From positions 1 to 64,000 of the forward strand of contig PQXC01000004.1 of the NCBI GenBank assembly GCA_003194435.1: a stretch of DNA of 64,000 bases, read 5' to 3'. Positions 26,932 through 36,296 of the stretch are shown one piece after another. The DNA is from Candidatus Methanophagaceae archaeon (GTDB taxonomy: Archaea; Halobacteriota; Syntropharchaeia; Alkanophagales; Methanospirareceae). The notes beneath the pieces were generated by a model. The model searched no databases and was not told where the DNA came from. It saw nothing but the letters and a program-made list of their open reading frames with translations. Within the stretch, counting starts at the first letter, position 1, and each line of letters opens with the position of its first letter. The position numbers and the translations under genes are program-made.

Positions 26932-27432
26932 ATGAAAACAAAAATCGCACTGATAATGTTGTCAATATCAATTGCCCTTATATGCGCAATTTCCGTATTC
27001 TTTATTACTATTTCACCCGTGGTTGCGGACCGGGGGGTTATAGTCCCTTCAATATACATTCCGGTATTTGAGTCAGAGCAAAAAGCTATTGTTGCATGGA
27101 ATGGGTCTGTGGAAACGCTGATTATTTCCACTGACGTTAATGCTACCGAAAATTCTACTGCTCTCGAAATTCTGCCTTTGCCTTCATATCCAAGGAATAT
27201 AACGATGGGTGATTTAGAGTCCTTCAATCAAACACAGAATCTAATTGAACTACACGCTCCTACTACTTCCCGGTATGGAGAGGATGTTCCCGGCTCGCCA
27301 GGTATAAACATAACTTTTCAGGAGAAGATAGGAGCTCATAACATCACCGTTGTAGAAGCGAACAATGCGCAAGCATTTATGGGCTGGATGGAAAACTTTT
27401 TGGAAACCGTAACTCCGCAAGTTAACCCATAG
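26932..27432 (+). pseudogene. Secreted DUF2330-like protein, 3' truncated at IS junction
   Basis: The first 30 residues are a signal peptide (KTKIALIMLSISIALICAISVFF region), followed by ADRGVIVPSIYIPVFESEQKA, then SVETLIISTDVNA and LEILPLPSYP, which recall the opening of DUF2330 surface proteins. The frame ends after 166 residues at a TAG that lies inside the end of the adjacent insertion sequence (stop at 27430-27432, element starting near 27422), so the last three or so residues are IS-encoded and the original C-terminal half, including any membrane anchor, is lost. Several N-glycosylation sequons are present (NGS, NAT, NST, NIT). Confidence 0.65.
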
Positions 27433-28852
27433 GTAGAACCTCAGGGAACAATGAACACATCCGTCTTGCTCTCTTCGGGATCTTAGCGAAGTACTCTCTT
27501 CCACTCTTTTCAACAATTTTTGTGACCTTTGAAAGCTCAAATAGCACTTCCTCGACAGAAATCTTGTTTGTGAGTCCCTTTTCTCTCAAACTCTTCAAGA
27601 TCTTGAAGTATATCCGCATAGCAAGAAATGTTGCCAGGAAATACCCTCTTACCGCCTCGTCGGATCTCAAATACGTCTTATCTGACTCTAATCTATTTTT
27701 CATCGCATCAAATGCCAGTTCCACATCCTCTCTGCCCTTATACATATCGAACATATCGATTCCATCTTTATCCATGTCCGAGACCAAACATATGACACCT
27801 GCAAGTCTGCGTTTCTGCTCAAACATAGCCATCGTCAGTTTATTCGCTTCCACTTTCCTGAGGAGCGCCTGTTCTTCCTCACCTTTAAGCAGAGGGTCTT
27901 CAAAAGCGAATAAAGTGCCATACTCAGTCCCTTTTGTACCCCAGCGAATAGGTCTACCCCTATACAGGAACGACCCCTTCCACCGCATCCATCTGAGGTC
28001 GATGAGCGTTGAATTCTTCCTTAGAGGAACGATATAGTGTATTCCATCCTCCCTGAGATCATTCAACAGTCCATACGATGAGAATCCGCGATCAAAGATA
28101 AAACCAATGTCTTTCTTCGGGAATCGTTCAATGAAGTCTCTAACTGTTGTTATATCCTTCATAGAGCCATAGAAGACATCTACTCCAACGGGCAGCTTTG
28201 TAATGGATGAAAAAGCCATAATTACGCCGATCTGATCGATGTATTCGTGGTCTGCGTTGTATCCTCTCTCCGCGAGTTTTATGTTCTTTGAATAGGTAAA
28301 GACGGATGTTAAGTCATAAAGCAGAATATCTTCTTTGGTGGCAAGTTTTGAGAAGAGGTCATACCATATATGGACGTCCCTTCCCGTACTGCTTAAGACA
28401 GACGAAAGATGCTTTGGGGTAAGGCTGACATCGATCAGCTTGGAGAGATACAGCTTCTCCCATCTGGAAGCAAACAGCCTTAACGGCTTCGGATCAATCG
28501 CCTTGATTATAGCAGTGGCAATGAGTTCGTTGCAATAGGGCGTATTTTTAGCCAGGAGACCTTCCAGATCCTTTATCATATGATGGGCAAGCGCGCCATT
28601 CCCATACTCAAAAACCTCTCGTTCAGACTCTTGAATCCGTGACCTCTCCCTCTTCTTCCTGAAGATACCGCCGTGATCTATCGAGCCTATGTACTCGGTT
28701 ATTTTCCTGACCTTCTTGCGCTCTTTATCCCATTCGCTCGTTGCACGATAGACATAGTAGTTGTTTTTGATGATTTTCAGCTCTATGTGAGATGGCTCTT
28801 TCTTCTTTATGCGTTCGAATGTCTTCAGGACCTTTGGTGGGATATTTCTCAT
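27422..28852 (-). CDS. DDE transposase, IS1634-like (IS4 superfamily)
   Basis: An intact 476-residue transposase. The DDE triad is visible as LLYDLTSVFTYS (D), IGFIFDRGFSSYG (D) and MYKGREDVELAFDAMK (E, the Y-x4-E pattern of the IS4 group). The N-terminus is short and basic, and the C-terminus ends in a helical KIPKRARRMCSLFPEV region. The stop codon TAA is part of the terminal repeat. No frameshift or internal stop is seen, so the element may be active or recently so. Confidence 0.88.
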   Translation of the reverse strand: MRNIPPKVLKTFERIKKKEPSHIELKIIKNNYYVYRATSEWDKERKKVRKITEYIGSIDHGGIFRKKRERSRIQESEREVFEYGNGALAHHMIKDLEGLLAKNTPYCNELIATAIIKAIDPKPLRLFASRWEKLYLSKLIDVSLTPKHLSSVLSSTGRDVHIWYDLFSKLATKEDILLYDLTSVFTYSKNIKLAERGYNADHEYIDQIGVIMAFSSITKLPVGVDVFYGSMKDITTVRDFIERFPKKDIGFIFDRGFSSYGLLNDLREDGIHYIVPLRKNSTLIDLRWMRWKGSFLYRGRPIRWGTKGTEYGTLFAFEDPLLKGEEEQALLRKVEANKLTMAMFEQKRRLAGVICLVSDMDKDGIDMFDMYKGREDVELAFDAMKNRLESDKTYLRSDEAVRGYFLATFLAMRIYFKILKSLREKGLTNKISVEEVLFELSKVTKIVEKSGREYFAKIPKRARRMCSLFPEVLPMG

Positions 28853-29041
28853 ATGGGTTAAAATATATGGGTTATATATTTAAATGATTTTCGGTTTTTA
28901 CCCGGTTTAATTTACTTGGTTTTGGTAGAAGCTTTGCAGCGGGAGATAAAATTAAGAAAAATTGGCAATATTGTGCTTTCGGCGTGATTTGTGGCTACAA
29001 ACACGCCAATTTTTGGCGCAACAGAGATGATTATGGGTTAA
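27422..29041 (-). mobile_element. IS4/IS1634-like insertion sequence (boundaries approximate)
   Basis: The transposase gene is bounded by short inverted repeats: TTAACCCAT at 27422-27430 and ATGGGTTAA at 29033-29041 (another copy at 28853-28861, next to the start codon). The right boundary is favoured because the hsdR remnant reads in frame from about 29042. A hairpin at 28981-29007 (GGCGTG...CACGCC with inner TTTGT/ACAAA) followed by ATTTTT lies inside the right end. A target duplication is not clear. Left neighbour is a DUF2330 gene, right neighbour hsdR, so rearrangement followed insertion. Confidence 0.55.
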
Positions 29042-30022
29042 AAAGAAGAGTTACGGTAATCAAGTTATTTCACTTCTAAAAGAGAAATATGACATTGTAT
29101 CGTCCTTTTTCAACGGATTGAACTACAAAGAATGGAAGAGGCTCTCTCCAGAAGAACTTTCAAAATTAACTGCTGAAGCTTATAACAGGATAGCAACTGA
29201 GGAAAAGAAGAAGATGTTTGTGAAGAACTTTGTTGCACTTAAAAAGCTCTATCTGCTCGCAAGTCCACACCCAGAAACAATTGGAATAAAAGATGAGGTG
29301 AGATTCTTTGAGATGATAAAGAAGATGGTTGTCAAATATTCAACCACTAAAATAAGAGCAATTTCAAGAGATTTAGAATATGAGATAAATCAACTCATTT
29401 CAAGGAGCATATCGGCAGAAAAACCCGTTGACATCTTTGATTTGCTTGAAAAGGGAAAACCAGACATCTCGGTCCTGGATGAGAACTTCCTCGCACAGTT
29501 CAGAGAGATGGGATACAAGAATTACGCTGCAGATTTACTTTTAAAAATAATCAATGACGAGCTCAGGGTGAGGATGAAGAAAAATCCGTTCAGATATAAA
29601 TCTCTTTATGAAATGCTCAAAGAGTTGATTGAAAAATACAATGTCAGGCTTGTAACAACTGCTGATGTAATAGAAGAGCTTATGGAAATCGCTAAAGAGA
29701 TAAGGAGAAAGCAAGGAGAAGGAGAAAAATTAGATTTAACTGAGGAAGAGCTTGCATTCTATGACCTGCTATCATCAAAAGAGAGAGTTTTTGAAAATTA
29801 CGAAGAAATAAGGGCTATTGCTAAGGAGGTTATAAGGAACTTGGCTATTATGTGAAATTAGCTGATTGGAGCAAAAAAGACTACTTGAGGGCAAGAATAA
29901 AAATGGCTTTAAAAAAGATACTGGTTAATACAATAGATGCACGAATTAGTTATGGGGAGATTGATAAAATGGCTTCTGAAATACTTACACATGCAGAGAC
30001 GGTGTATGTATACGGAGGATAA
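29042..30022 (+). pseudogene. hsdR: Type I restriction enzyme HsdR, C-terminal remnant with frameshift
   Basis: Only the C-terminal helical region of HsdR is left (the DUF3387-type part after the helicase): LLKEKYDIVSSFFNGLNY, VKNFVALKKLYLLASPHPET, then IKDEVRFFEMIKK. Reading is open from the IS boundary at about 29042 to 29855, where a one-base loss near 29838 (NLG-YYVK expected) shifts the frame; the other frame continues KLADWSKKDYLRARIKMALK to a stop at 30020-30022. The nuclease, helicase and start are gone. No hsdM or hsdS is near. Confidence 0.8.
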
Positions 30023-30067
30023 GAGTTATGCTCGTCGCCTGCACCTTCATTCTATTCACGATGGTTT

Positions 30068-30172
30068 ATGGGGATGAGCGTATTTCTTGCTTTTGGGATT
30101 AGCAGGGTTGTAGCAGGAATAATTATATTTTACATAAGCATCATTTTCATTTCAGGAGCAAGATACAGATAA
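30068..30172 (+). pseudogene. Short membrane-protein fragment
   Basis: A 34-residue frame, MGMSVFLAFGISRVVAGIII and on to FISGARYR, with one long hydrophobic stretch, stops one base before the leuS start. The same frame is open back to the hsdR stop and reads PSFYSRWF before the Met, so it looks like the tail of a larger polytopic protein. Could instead be a genuine micro-protein; support is weak. Confidence 0.35.
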
Positions 30173-30173
30173 G

Positions 30174-31124
30174 ATGGTAGCCGTGAACAACAACTACGGG
30201 GATATAGAAGAGAAATGGCAACGCAGATGGCACGAAGCTCGGATTTTTGATGCGGAACCAGGCGTAGGCGGGGGTAGAGGTGGAGATAGAGGCAAGAAAT
30301 TCTTTATTACCGTTCCTTATCCCTACACCTCGGGACCACTGCACATAGGGCATGGCAGAACATACACCATAGGGGACATAATAGCGAGATTTAAGCGATT
30401 AGAGGGCTATAACGTGCTGTTTCCTATGGCGTTCCATGTCACGGGCACACCGATCTTAGCTATCGCCGACAGTATAGCGAGAGGAGATGCGGAAGTTGTG
30501 GCACGATACAGGGATTATGTCTCGATTTATGAGAGAGAAGAGCGTGTAGATGAGATAGTCAATAGTTTCAGTGATGCAGAAGCGGTTGCGAAATTCTTCA
30601 CTGGCAGGATTGCAGAGGACTTCAAGCGGATGGGTTATTCCATAGACTGGCGAAGGAAGTTCAATACCACGGAACCGATACTGATTCTTAACGCATATCT
30701 TGTGCCTAAATGGGAGATTTCTTTAAGAAAAGAGGCATTAATTAGAGCAACCCATGCCTCAACAGCAATTGAGGGAAATCCTCTGTCCCTTGAAGAGGTC
30801 AGTAAACTCGCCCAGGGAAGAAAGGTAACTGCCACGAGGAGAGCAAAGCAGGAAGTTTTGAATTACCTGAATGTCTTAGAAAACATAGAGAAATACCAGG
30901 AAGCTGGAAAAATTAAAGAAACGCATATTTTGAACTTACACAGGGATATAACTAAGGAAACACTTGATAATCCCGAATGGGAAGGGAAATATAGAGATAT
31001 TCAGGTGTATGTGGGAAATAAAATCACTGGGGAGATAATATTTACTCACTGGGGAGATAATATTTACACCACCGCCTTCAAAGGAGGTCCCAATTTTAAT
31101 AGAAGAATTTTTGACGTGGTTTGA
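30174..31124 (+). pseudogene. leuS-fic chimeric reading frame
   Basis: Residues 1 to about 169 are the N-terminus of archaeal leucyl-tRNA synthetase: ITVPYPYTSGPLHIGHGRTY contains the HIGH motif (57-60), and FPMAFHVTGTPILAIAD and WRRKFNTTEPI follow. From about residue 170 the frame passes without a break into a Fic-family protein (LNAYLVPKWEISLRKEALIR, HASTAIEGNPLSLEEVSKLA, then YRDIQVYVGNKITGEIIF). The LeuRS core after motif 1, including KMSKS, is absent and the Fic catalytic HPFxxGNGR motif is absent, so neither activity is expected. The frame ends at 31124 because of a 22-bp duplication. The intact leuS must lie elsewhere. Confidence 0.85.
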
Positions 31125-31184
31125 TAGAACTGGATATTATTGAAAGGAAAGGTAGCGGTAAGGCTATTTACTATGTGCTCAAAT
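30681..31184 (+). pseudogene. Fic-family AMP-transferase remnant
   Basis: After removal of one copy of a 22-bp tandem duplication, the frame reads IIFTPPPSKEVPILIEEFLTWFDR and then jumps to LDIIERKGSGKAIYYVLK, the winged-helix end of such Fic proteins, with a stop at 31182-31184. The middle, which should hold the HPFxxGNGR active site, is deleted. Fic proteins AMPylate target proteins and often act as toxins or regulators; this one is dead. Its 5' end is fused to leuS. Confidence 0.75.
31024..31067 (+). repeat. 22-bp tandem duplication inside fic remnant
   Basis: Two perfect 22-base copies (31024-31045, 31046-31067), each starting TCACTGGGGAGATAATATTT. One copy fits the Fic reading frame; the second shifts it by one base. 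Confidence 0.95.
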
Positions 31185-31199
31185 AGGTTGACGTAAGGG

Positions 31200-31466
31200 T
31201 TGACGCAAGGGTTGACGCAAAAACTGAAGGGTAAAAGATGCGATACATTGGTTAAATACGACCGCTGGGCTGAGCTTTACTGGAAGAAGCAAATAGAAGG
31301 GGATTTGACTCCTGATGAAGAAAGAGAGCTTGAAGCGCTTGAGGGGGAAATCCTCTGGAATATGGCTGTATTGTTCTCTAATCCATTAGGAAAGGTTAAT
31401 ACGGTATATAAACCTCCCATAAAATTTATCACCCCCTTTTGTTTATTAGAAAGCGTGAATATTTAA
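31200..31466 (+). CDS. Small hypothetical protein after fic remnant
   Basis: An 88-residue frame with a TTG start in a short tandem repeat (GGTTGACGCAAG-like, about 31186-31223). The middle, KYDRWAELYWKKQIEGDLTP and then DEERELEALEGEILWNMAVL, is helical, charged and looks protein-like. The end at SNPLGKVNTVYKPPIKFIT may have drifted out of the ancestral frame. It could be a C-terminal extension once attached to the Fic protein. Not recognised. Confidence 0.4.
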   Translation: MTQGLTQKLKGKRCDTLVKYDRWAELYWKKQIEGDLTPDEERELEALEGEILWNMAVLFSNPLGKVNTVYKPPIKFITPFCLLESVNI

Positions 31467-31499
31467 AAAGATAAAGATGATAGAATCGTAAGCATTGCT

Positions 31500-32288
31500 A
31501 TGAACATCTACCACATGAGCTACACGGAGAAATTCGCAGGTGAGCGAATGGCGATGCTCTCTTTCAAGGGCTGCAACTTCCACTGTATCGGCTGTATCCG
31601 TGAAAGAACCGAATACGACATCTATGCAGAGGGGAGGAGATACATTGATTGGAACTTTGAGAACATCCTGAAGGAACTGAAGGCGTTGAACCCGCACAGG
31701 GTATATCTCGGCGGTTACGAACCCACGCTCGACCCGGATTTAATAACGATAATCAAAGATATCGCGAAACTCGATCCCCATATCCATATCGTATTAATGA
31801 CAAACGGGAGCAGAATAGACGAGCGATATGCGATGGAATTGAAAGAAGCGGGCGTAAACGAAGTTATTGTGAGTGTAAAAGCTTTCGATAGAGATAAGCA
31901 TCTTTATTACACGAAAAGGAGCAATGAGCCGGTATTGAATGCGATAAAGAATCTGGCAGCGATAGAGGACGCTTATTTCAGACTACAGGTAGAGACGATT
32001 CTGTTACCAGGAATAAATGAACCCGCGGACATAGAAGAACTGGCAATATTCATCTCGGAGATAAATCCCGCCATCTCTCTCTTCATCGAGCCATGGATAC
32101 CAACACCGGGCGTAGAATTTGAAGAACCAAAGAAGCGCGATTTAATTGATGCGGTATCGAGAGCGATGAAGCACCTGTATGTGGTGTCTTACCACCCCCT
32201 GTATTCCGAGATAAAAAAGATACGAGAAACACCGGTAAAGGCGAAATTCATCGAAATCCTGCCGAAACAAGAACAGCAACACGAGTAA
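31500..32288 (+). CDS. Radical SAM protein
   Basis: A 262-residue radical SAM enzyme with C25-x3-C29-x2-C32 (GCNFHCIGCIRE), a GG-motif variant YLGGYEPTLDPDL, and VLMTNGSRIDE. It resembles the pyruvate-formate-lyase activase-like group common in methanogens, whose targets are mostly unknown. No partner glycyl-radical enzyme is nearby. The start ATG lies 33 bases after the previous frame, and a TTTAAAAAGATAAAGATGATAG leader precedes it. It stands alone at the edge of the rearranged region but is intact. Confidence 0.8.
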   Translation: MNIYHMSYTEKFAGERMAMLSFKGCNFHCIGCIRERTEYDIYAEGRRYIDWNFENILKELKALNPHRVYLGGYEPTLDPDLITIIKDIAKLDPHIHIVLMTNGSRIDERYAMELKEAGVNEVIVSVKAFDRDKHLYYTKRSNEPVLNAIKNLAAIEDAYFRLQVETILLPGINEPADIEELAIFISEINPAISLFIEPWIPTPGVEFEEPKKRDLIDAVSRAMKHLYVVSYHPLYSEIKKIRETPVKAKFIEILPKQEQQHE

Positions 32289-32448
32289 GCCGGAGAGTAC
32301 ATTTATAGCGACTTATCAAAACGATATTTCAAGCTAAACGGGAGGAATTGGGGAGCCTATATTGACGGAGACGCATATTTACTTACCACCAGAAGTAGAA
32401 GCGAACGAGAACGTGTGGGTGTGTGAATAAAGACCCGAGCCTCAGCAC

Positions 32449-33312
32449 TTAGGGTAGATAGAACCCGCATATAAATGCAAGCAGTCCAATGGCAATTGCA
32501 ACCAGTGTCTCCTTCCTCAATTGCTCATAGTTCACGTGACGCTTCCACAGCCCGTAGAGCGTATGTGCGAAAATTATATCCGTGCCACCAACCATGGTTA
32601 TAAATAGGGGATTGTGATAGTAAGGAGTGGAATGCAAGAAGAAAGGGACGACGCTCAATCCAACTGCGAGCGAATATGAGGCGGTTACGACCTCCTTCGC
32701 TTTCTCTATCCCGTATACACGTGCGATGCTCCTCACATCCCGTATCTCATCACCTCTCATATCCGCTATATCCTTCATCACTTCGCGCCCGAGACCTGCG
32801 AATAAAGCGATAAGGGAGAGAATCAGCAACCCTCCACCAATATCCCCTGCTATCAGACCACCATATATGAACGGCACAGCCATCGTGAATGCGATATACA
32901 AATTGCCCAATGCGAATAGCTCCTTCATTCTTATATCATACAGAATGCCCAGCGCTGCGAGTAATAATGCCACGAGGAAGAGTGTCAGTCCCCCATGAAG
33001 CATCGTCAGTACCACTGAACATAGAATACCGAGTGCAGTGCTGACACAGGCGATAATAAAAGCGAACTCCTTAGTAAGTGCACCTCGCACCAGCGGTCTA
33101 TCCAGCCTGTTATTCGCAATATCGGTCTCCACATCACAGTAATCGTTCAGTGCGAAAGTTCCGGCTTGAATGAAGAAAGCGGTGAAGAAGCCAAGCACTG
33201 CGGTTATACCGAAGTCACCCCCGCCCACCAGTATCCCTACCAGCACACCAGCGCCATACATTAAACCATGTTCCCCTCTCGTCAGCTCCCATATCGCCCT
33301 CACCTCTGGCAT
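32449..33312 (-). CDS. UbiA-family prenyltransferase, probable digeranylgeranylglyceryl phosphate synthase
   Basis: A 287-residue membrane protein with eight or so hydrophobic segments. The Mg-diphosphate motifs of UbiA enzymes are present: NDYCDVETDIANNRLDRPLV (first Asp-rich loop, N-x2-D-x3-D) and DIADMRGDEIRD (second loop). In archaea this family adds the second geranylgeranyl chain to GGGP to make the core ether lipid. The lead residues ELTRGEHGLMYGAGVLVG also fit the archaeal group. Chlorophyll or heme prenyltransferase roles are unlikely here. Confidence 0.85.
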   Translation of the reverse strand: MPEVRAIWELTRGEHGLMYGAGVLVGILVGGGDFGITAVLGFFTAFFIQAGTFALNDYCDVETDIANNRLDRPLVRGALTKEFAFIIACVSTALGILCSVVLTMLHGGLTLFLVALLLAALGILYDIRMKELFALGNLYIAFTMAVPFIYGGLIAGDIGGGLLILSLIALFAGLGREVMKDIADMRGDEIRDVRSIARVYGIEKAKEVVTASYSLAVGLSVVPFFLHSTPYYHNPLFITMVGGTDIIFAHTLYGLWKRHVNYEQLRKETLVAIAIGLLAFICGFYLP

Positions 33313-33408
33313 CGCATTATTATTCCTCCTACTCTTATTATAATAAAGAGTGGAGTGGAGGGACTAAAGACATAGTGCGTAAAGTGCGTAGTGTGAAGAG
33401 AGTTTTTT

Positions 33409-35175
33409 ATGAGGCACATCTTCGTCCTTGAGGAGCATACGATAGGCAAAATCGCCGCGGGTGAGGTCGTTGATAGACCTGCATCGGTGGTTAAGGAGCT
33501 GGTAGAGAATTCGCTTGATGCTGGCTGCCGGCATGTGATTGTGGAATTGGGTGACAGCGGGCGAGATTATATAAGGGTAACGGATGATGGCTGTGGTATA
33601 AGTAGGGAGGATGTGGAGGTGGCGTTCCAGAAGCACGCCACGAGCAAAATAAGGAAGATAGAGGATTTACTGACTTTGAAGACTCTGGGCTTTCGCGGTG
33701 AGGCATTGCCGAGCATAGCGGCAGTTTCGAGGATGGCGGTGAGTACGCGTCACAGAGATGAAGATTTTGGCACTTTTCTCAGCCTCGATGGTGGTAAGAT
33801 AAAGGAGAGGAGGAGAATAACCCGCAGTATTGGCACCACAATAGAAGTGAAGAGCCTGTTCTATAACCTGCCTGCAAGGATGGGCACGATAAAATCACGG
33901 TCCACTGAGCTGAGACATATAATGGATGTATTCACGATTTACGCACTGATATATCCGGAGATAAAATTCGAGCTATTTCATGATGGACGGTTGGTCTTAA
34001 GCACTTCTGGCAATGGCAAAATGCTGGATGTCATCGTTAAGGCTTTTGGACACGCTGTCGCTAAAGAGCTCATCGAGCTGAAAGAGTCGGAGCCGAGCGG
34101 CGAGACCGGGCTCAAGCTTTACGGGTTCGTCTCCAAGCCCGCAGTATCTTATAGCACGCGGCGATACATCTTCACATACGTAAATCGCAGATATGTTAAG
34201 AACGAGCTGATGGTGAATGCGATTAAGAGGGGCTATAGAACTCTTTTACCCAAAAATATCTATCCTTTCGCTGTACTCTCTCTTCAAATTGAACCTTCAG
34301 AGATAAATGTTAATATACACCCGAAGAAGCATGAAATCACATTCTTTCATCCTGAGAATGTATTTCAGTTCATTGTCAGTTCGGTATCCACAACTTTACG
34401 CCATGCCGATTTGATTCCTGAGGTGGTTCAGCGAGCGGAGAAGGAGCGGAGTGTGGGTAGAGGCGAGCTATTTGGGCTGCCGGAGGGGAAGGGAAAGGGG
34501 AAGGATAGGGAGAAAGAAGCGGTAAGTGTCCATGTTCATGTTCAATCCTCTTTTGAGACGCCTGAGACGGAATCGGGGGCTAATCCAGAGATGAGCTGCC
34601 TTGACATCCTCCCTGCACCCCTATATCAGGTACTCGACAGCTACATTATAGCGGAGAGTAAGAGCGGGGACGTGATTATGATAGACCAGCATGCTGCTGC
34701 GGAACGCATAAACTTCGAGAAATTGATTGCGAGATACGGGCGGAGGATAGAGAAGCAAGCACTGCTCAGACCTTATGTGCCTGAATTGAGTCCAAATCAA
34801 CTTCTGTTATTGCGTGAGAGTATGCAGGCACTGAGGGATATGGGTTTTGATATAGAGCCCTTAGGCGATGGCAGCTATATCATAAGGGCGATACCGGTGG
34901 TCTTTCATGGCATGGTGCATGAAGATGAGCTTATGGAGATAATACAGCGGTTGATAGAGGACCGTAGCAGAGTTGAAGAACGAATAAAGCTCGTATTCGC
35001 TACCGCGGCATGTAAAGCGAGTATAAAAGCGGGAGAGAAACTCTCCTATGAATCTATGCGAGCGATAGTGGAGGAGTTAAAGAAAACAAAGATACCCTAT
35101 ACATGCCCTCACGGCAGACCAACCATGATTCGACTGACCAGGAAGGAGATAGAGAAGAGATTCAAAAGGCGATGA
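33409..35175 (+). CDS. mutL: DNA mismatch repair protein MutL (endonuclease type)
   Basis: The N-terminal GHKL ATPase has IGKIAAGEVVDRPASVVKEL, ELGDSGRDYIRVTDDGCGI and LGFRGEALPSIA. The C-terminal dimer domain keeps the nicking site: DQHAAAERINFE (the DQHA-x2-E-x4-E metal motif), ACKASIKAGEKLS and CPHGRPTMIRL. It should therefore nick the strand itself like MutL of bacteria without MutH. The linker has a Gly/Lys insert (KGKGKDREKE). MutL is patchy in archaea and usually travels with MutS, which is not in this window. Start ATG 33409. Confidence 0.95.
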   Translation: MRHIFVLEEHTIGKIAAGEVVDRPASVVKELVENSLDAGCRHVIVELGDSGRDYIRVTDDGCGISREDVEVAFQKHATSKIRKIEDLLTLKTLGFRGEALPSIAAVSRMAVSTRHRDEDFGTFLSLDGGKIKERRRITRSIGTTIEVKSLFYNLPARMGTIKSRSTELRHIMDVFTIYALIYPEIKFELFHDGRLVLSTSGNGKMLDVIVKAFGHAVAKELIELKESEPSGETGLKLYGFVSKPAVSYSTRRYIFTYVNRRYVKNELMVNAIKRGYRTLLPKNIYPFAVLSLQIEPSEINVNIHPKKHEITFFHPENVFQFIVSSVSTTLRHADLIPEVVQRAEKERSVGRGELFGLPEGKGKGKDREKEAVSVHVHVQSSFETPETESGANPEMSCLDILPAPLYQVLDSYIIAESKSGDVIMIDQHAAAERINFEKLIARYGRRIEKQALLRPYVPELSPNQLLLLRESMQALRDMGFDIEPLGDGSYIIRAIPVVFHGMVHEDELMEIIQRLIEDRSRVEERIKLVFATAACKASIKAGEKLSYESMRAIVEELKKTKIPYTCPHGRPTMIRLTRKEIEKRFKRR

Positions 35176-35196
35176 TACCCCTATTATCTTTACCTT

Positions 35197-35598
35197 TTAT
35201 CTCGCTGCCGCCGCCTCCTTTACACGGTCCACCAGTATATCCACTATCCGCTCATCTACACCTATCGGCTTGCCATAAAAGAGATTCACACCCTTCCCTA
35301 TCTCCGCCCATTCGCCCGCGAATGCCGCCTCCAATTTCTCTGGTATATCCTCTTTCGTGTGTGCCCCATCTGCCAGGAAGACAGGCAATGCTATTATATT
35401 CTTTACACCACTTCGCGCAAGCTCCCGCAATGCATCCTCTATGCCCGGTGTATTTATCTGCATAAATGCGGTCTTCACAACCTTGAATATCCCCCGCATC
35501 TCCAGTCGTCTCCGCAGCTCCTCCATCACCTCCTTGCCGTACGGCAATCTGCTACCATGACCTATCAAAACAACCGCTATATCTTCTTCTCCTGTCAC
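35197..35598 (-). CDS. cfbA: Small CbiX-type sirohydrochlorin chelatase (CfbA-like)
   Basis: A 133-residue single-domain chelatase of the CbiX-small type, which works as a homodimer. The two metal-binding His are in VLIGHGSRLP and LADGAHTKEDIP; MQINTPGIEDAL follows the family pattern. In archaea that make coenzyme F430 the same protein (CfbA) puts nickel into sirohydrochlorin; it can also insert cobalt for cobamides. In an organism using methyl-CoM reductase, both uses are likely. It converges on mutL with 21 bases between. Confidence 0.9.
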   Translation of the reverse strand: MTGEEDIAVVLIGHGSRLPYGKEVMEELRRRLEMRGIFKVVKTAFMQINTPGIEDALRELARSGVKNIIALPVFLADGAHTKEDIPEKLEAAFAGEWAEIGKGVNLFYGKPIGVDERIVDILVDRVKEAAAAR

Positions 35599-35767
35599 TT
35601 CTTATTTCACCCCTCACGATATTGATACAGTTACAGTCTCTGTACTGTATACTGAGCATGAATTGATAACCCTAACCCAGTTTAAATAATTTGCGATTTT
35701 TTTCGCATTGATGCCATAGCACAAAAAAGAAAAAGAGAGAAATAATTTTCTCTCTATACTATAATAT

Positions 35768-36220
35768 TCAGAAATACAGGATTTTATCTGCACTCAGTGC
35801 TCCTTCTACTGCATCCGGGATTTTCACGGGCATTATGAAATCTTCTATGTTTGTCGTGTCTTCTACTGATGTTGCGAAGCCACCAACTACGTGGAATGTT
35901 GCGCACGACCCGATTTTCACACCAAGAGAGTCCTTTACAAATCGCGCCATTTGCTCCAGGTTGTCCGGCAGGTCTTCAGGATTTAAACCTTCGAACTGTC
36001 CCGCAATGAGTTTCTTTACGTCTTCCGGGAACGTTAATTTTGCCAGATTGCCCTTCTTCGCCATCTCCGTGCCCTGCGGTCCATAGAATATCATAACGTC
36101 CGGGATATTATGAATCTTCTTCGCTACAAATGCAACGGCATAGCTTGCATACTGATTATATGGCTTGTCCATGCCCGAATTCACTATCACTAAGAGCTTT
36201 TCTATCTTCTTTATTTTCAT
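35768..36220 (-). CDS. DsrE-like small protein
   Basis: A 150-residue protein whose N-terminal strand LLVIVNSGMDKPYNQYASYAVAFVAKKI, helical middle and IGSCATFHVVGGFAT segment suggest a DsrE/F-like alpha/beta fold; such proteins bind or transfer sulfur via a Cys, here in GSCATF. The match is loose. No sulfur-relay partner is adjacent. It diverges from the flippase-like gene, with a shared upstream region. Confidence 0.55.
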   Translation of the reverse strand: MKIKKIEKLLVIVNSGMDKPYNQYASYAVAFVAKKIHNIPDVMIFYGPQGTEMAKKGNLAKLTFPEDVKKLIAGQFEGLNPEDLPDNLEQMARFVKDSLGVKIGSCATFHVVGGFATSVEDTTNIEDFIMPVKIPDAVEGALSADKILYF

Positions 36221-36296
36221 CTCTCCCCTCCTGCTATTTTCTTTAAGAACTCTAACTATAAATAACTTTGGTTCTCAGTTCTCAATGTTGTGTAAG

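Noticed and set aside
32289..32448. Short frame ending LPPEVEANENVWVCE
   Set aside because: Only about 24 residues, weak TTG start and no ribosome site; no support for a gene.
36165..36296. N-terminal extension of the flippase-like protein
   Set aside because: It is antisense to the DsrE-like gene and gives a non-family hydrophobic head; ATG 36297 starts at the first membrane helix of the family.
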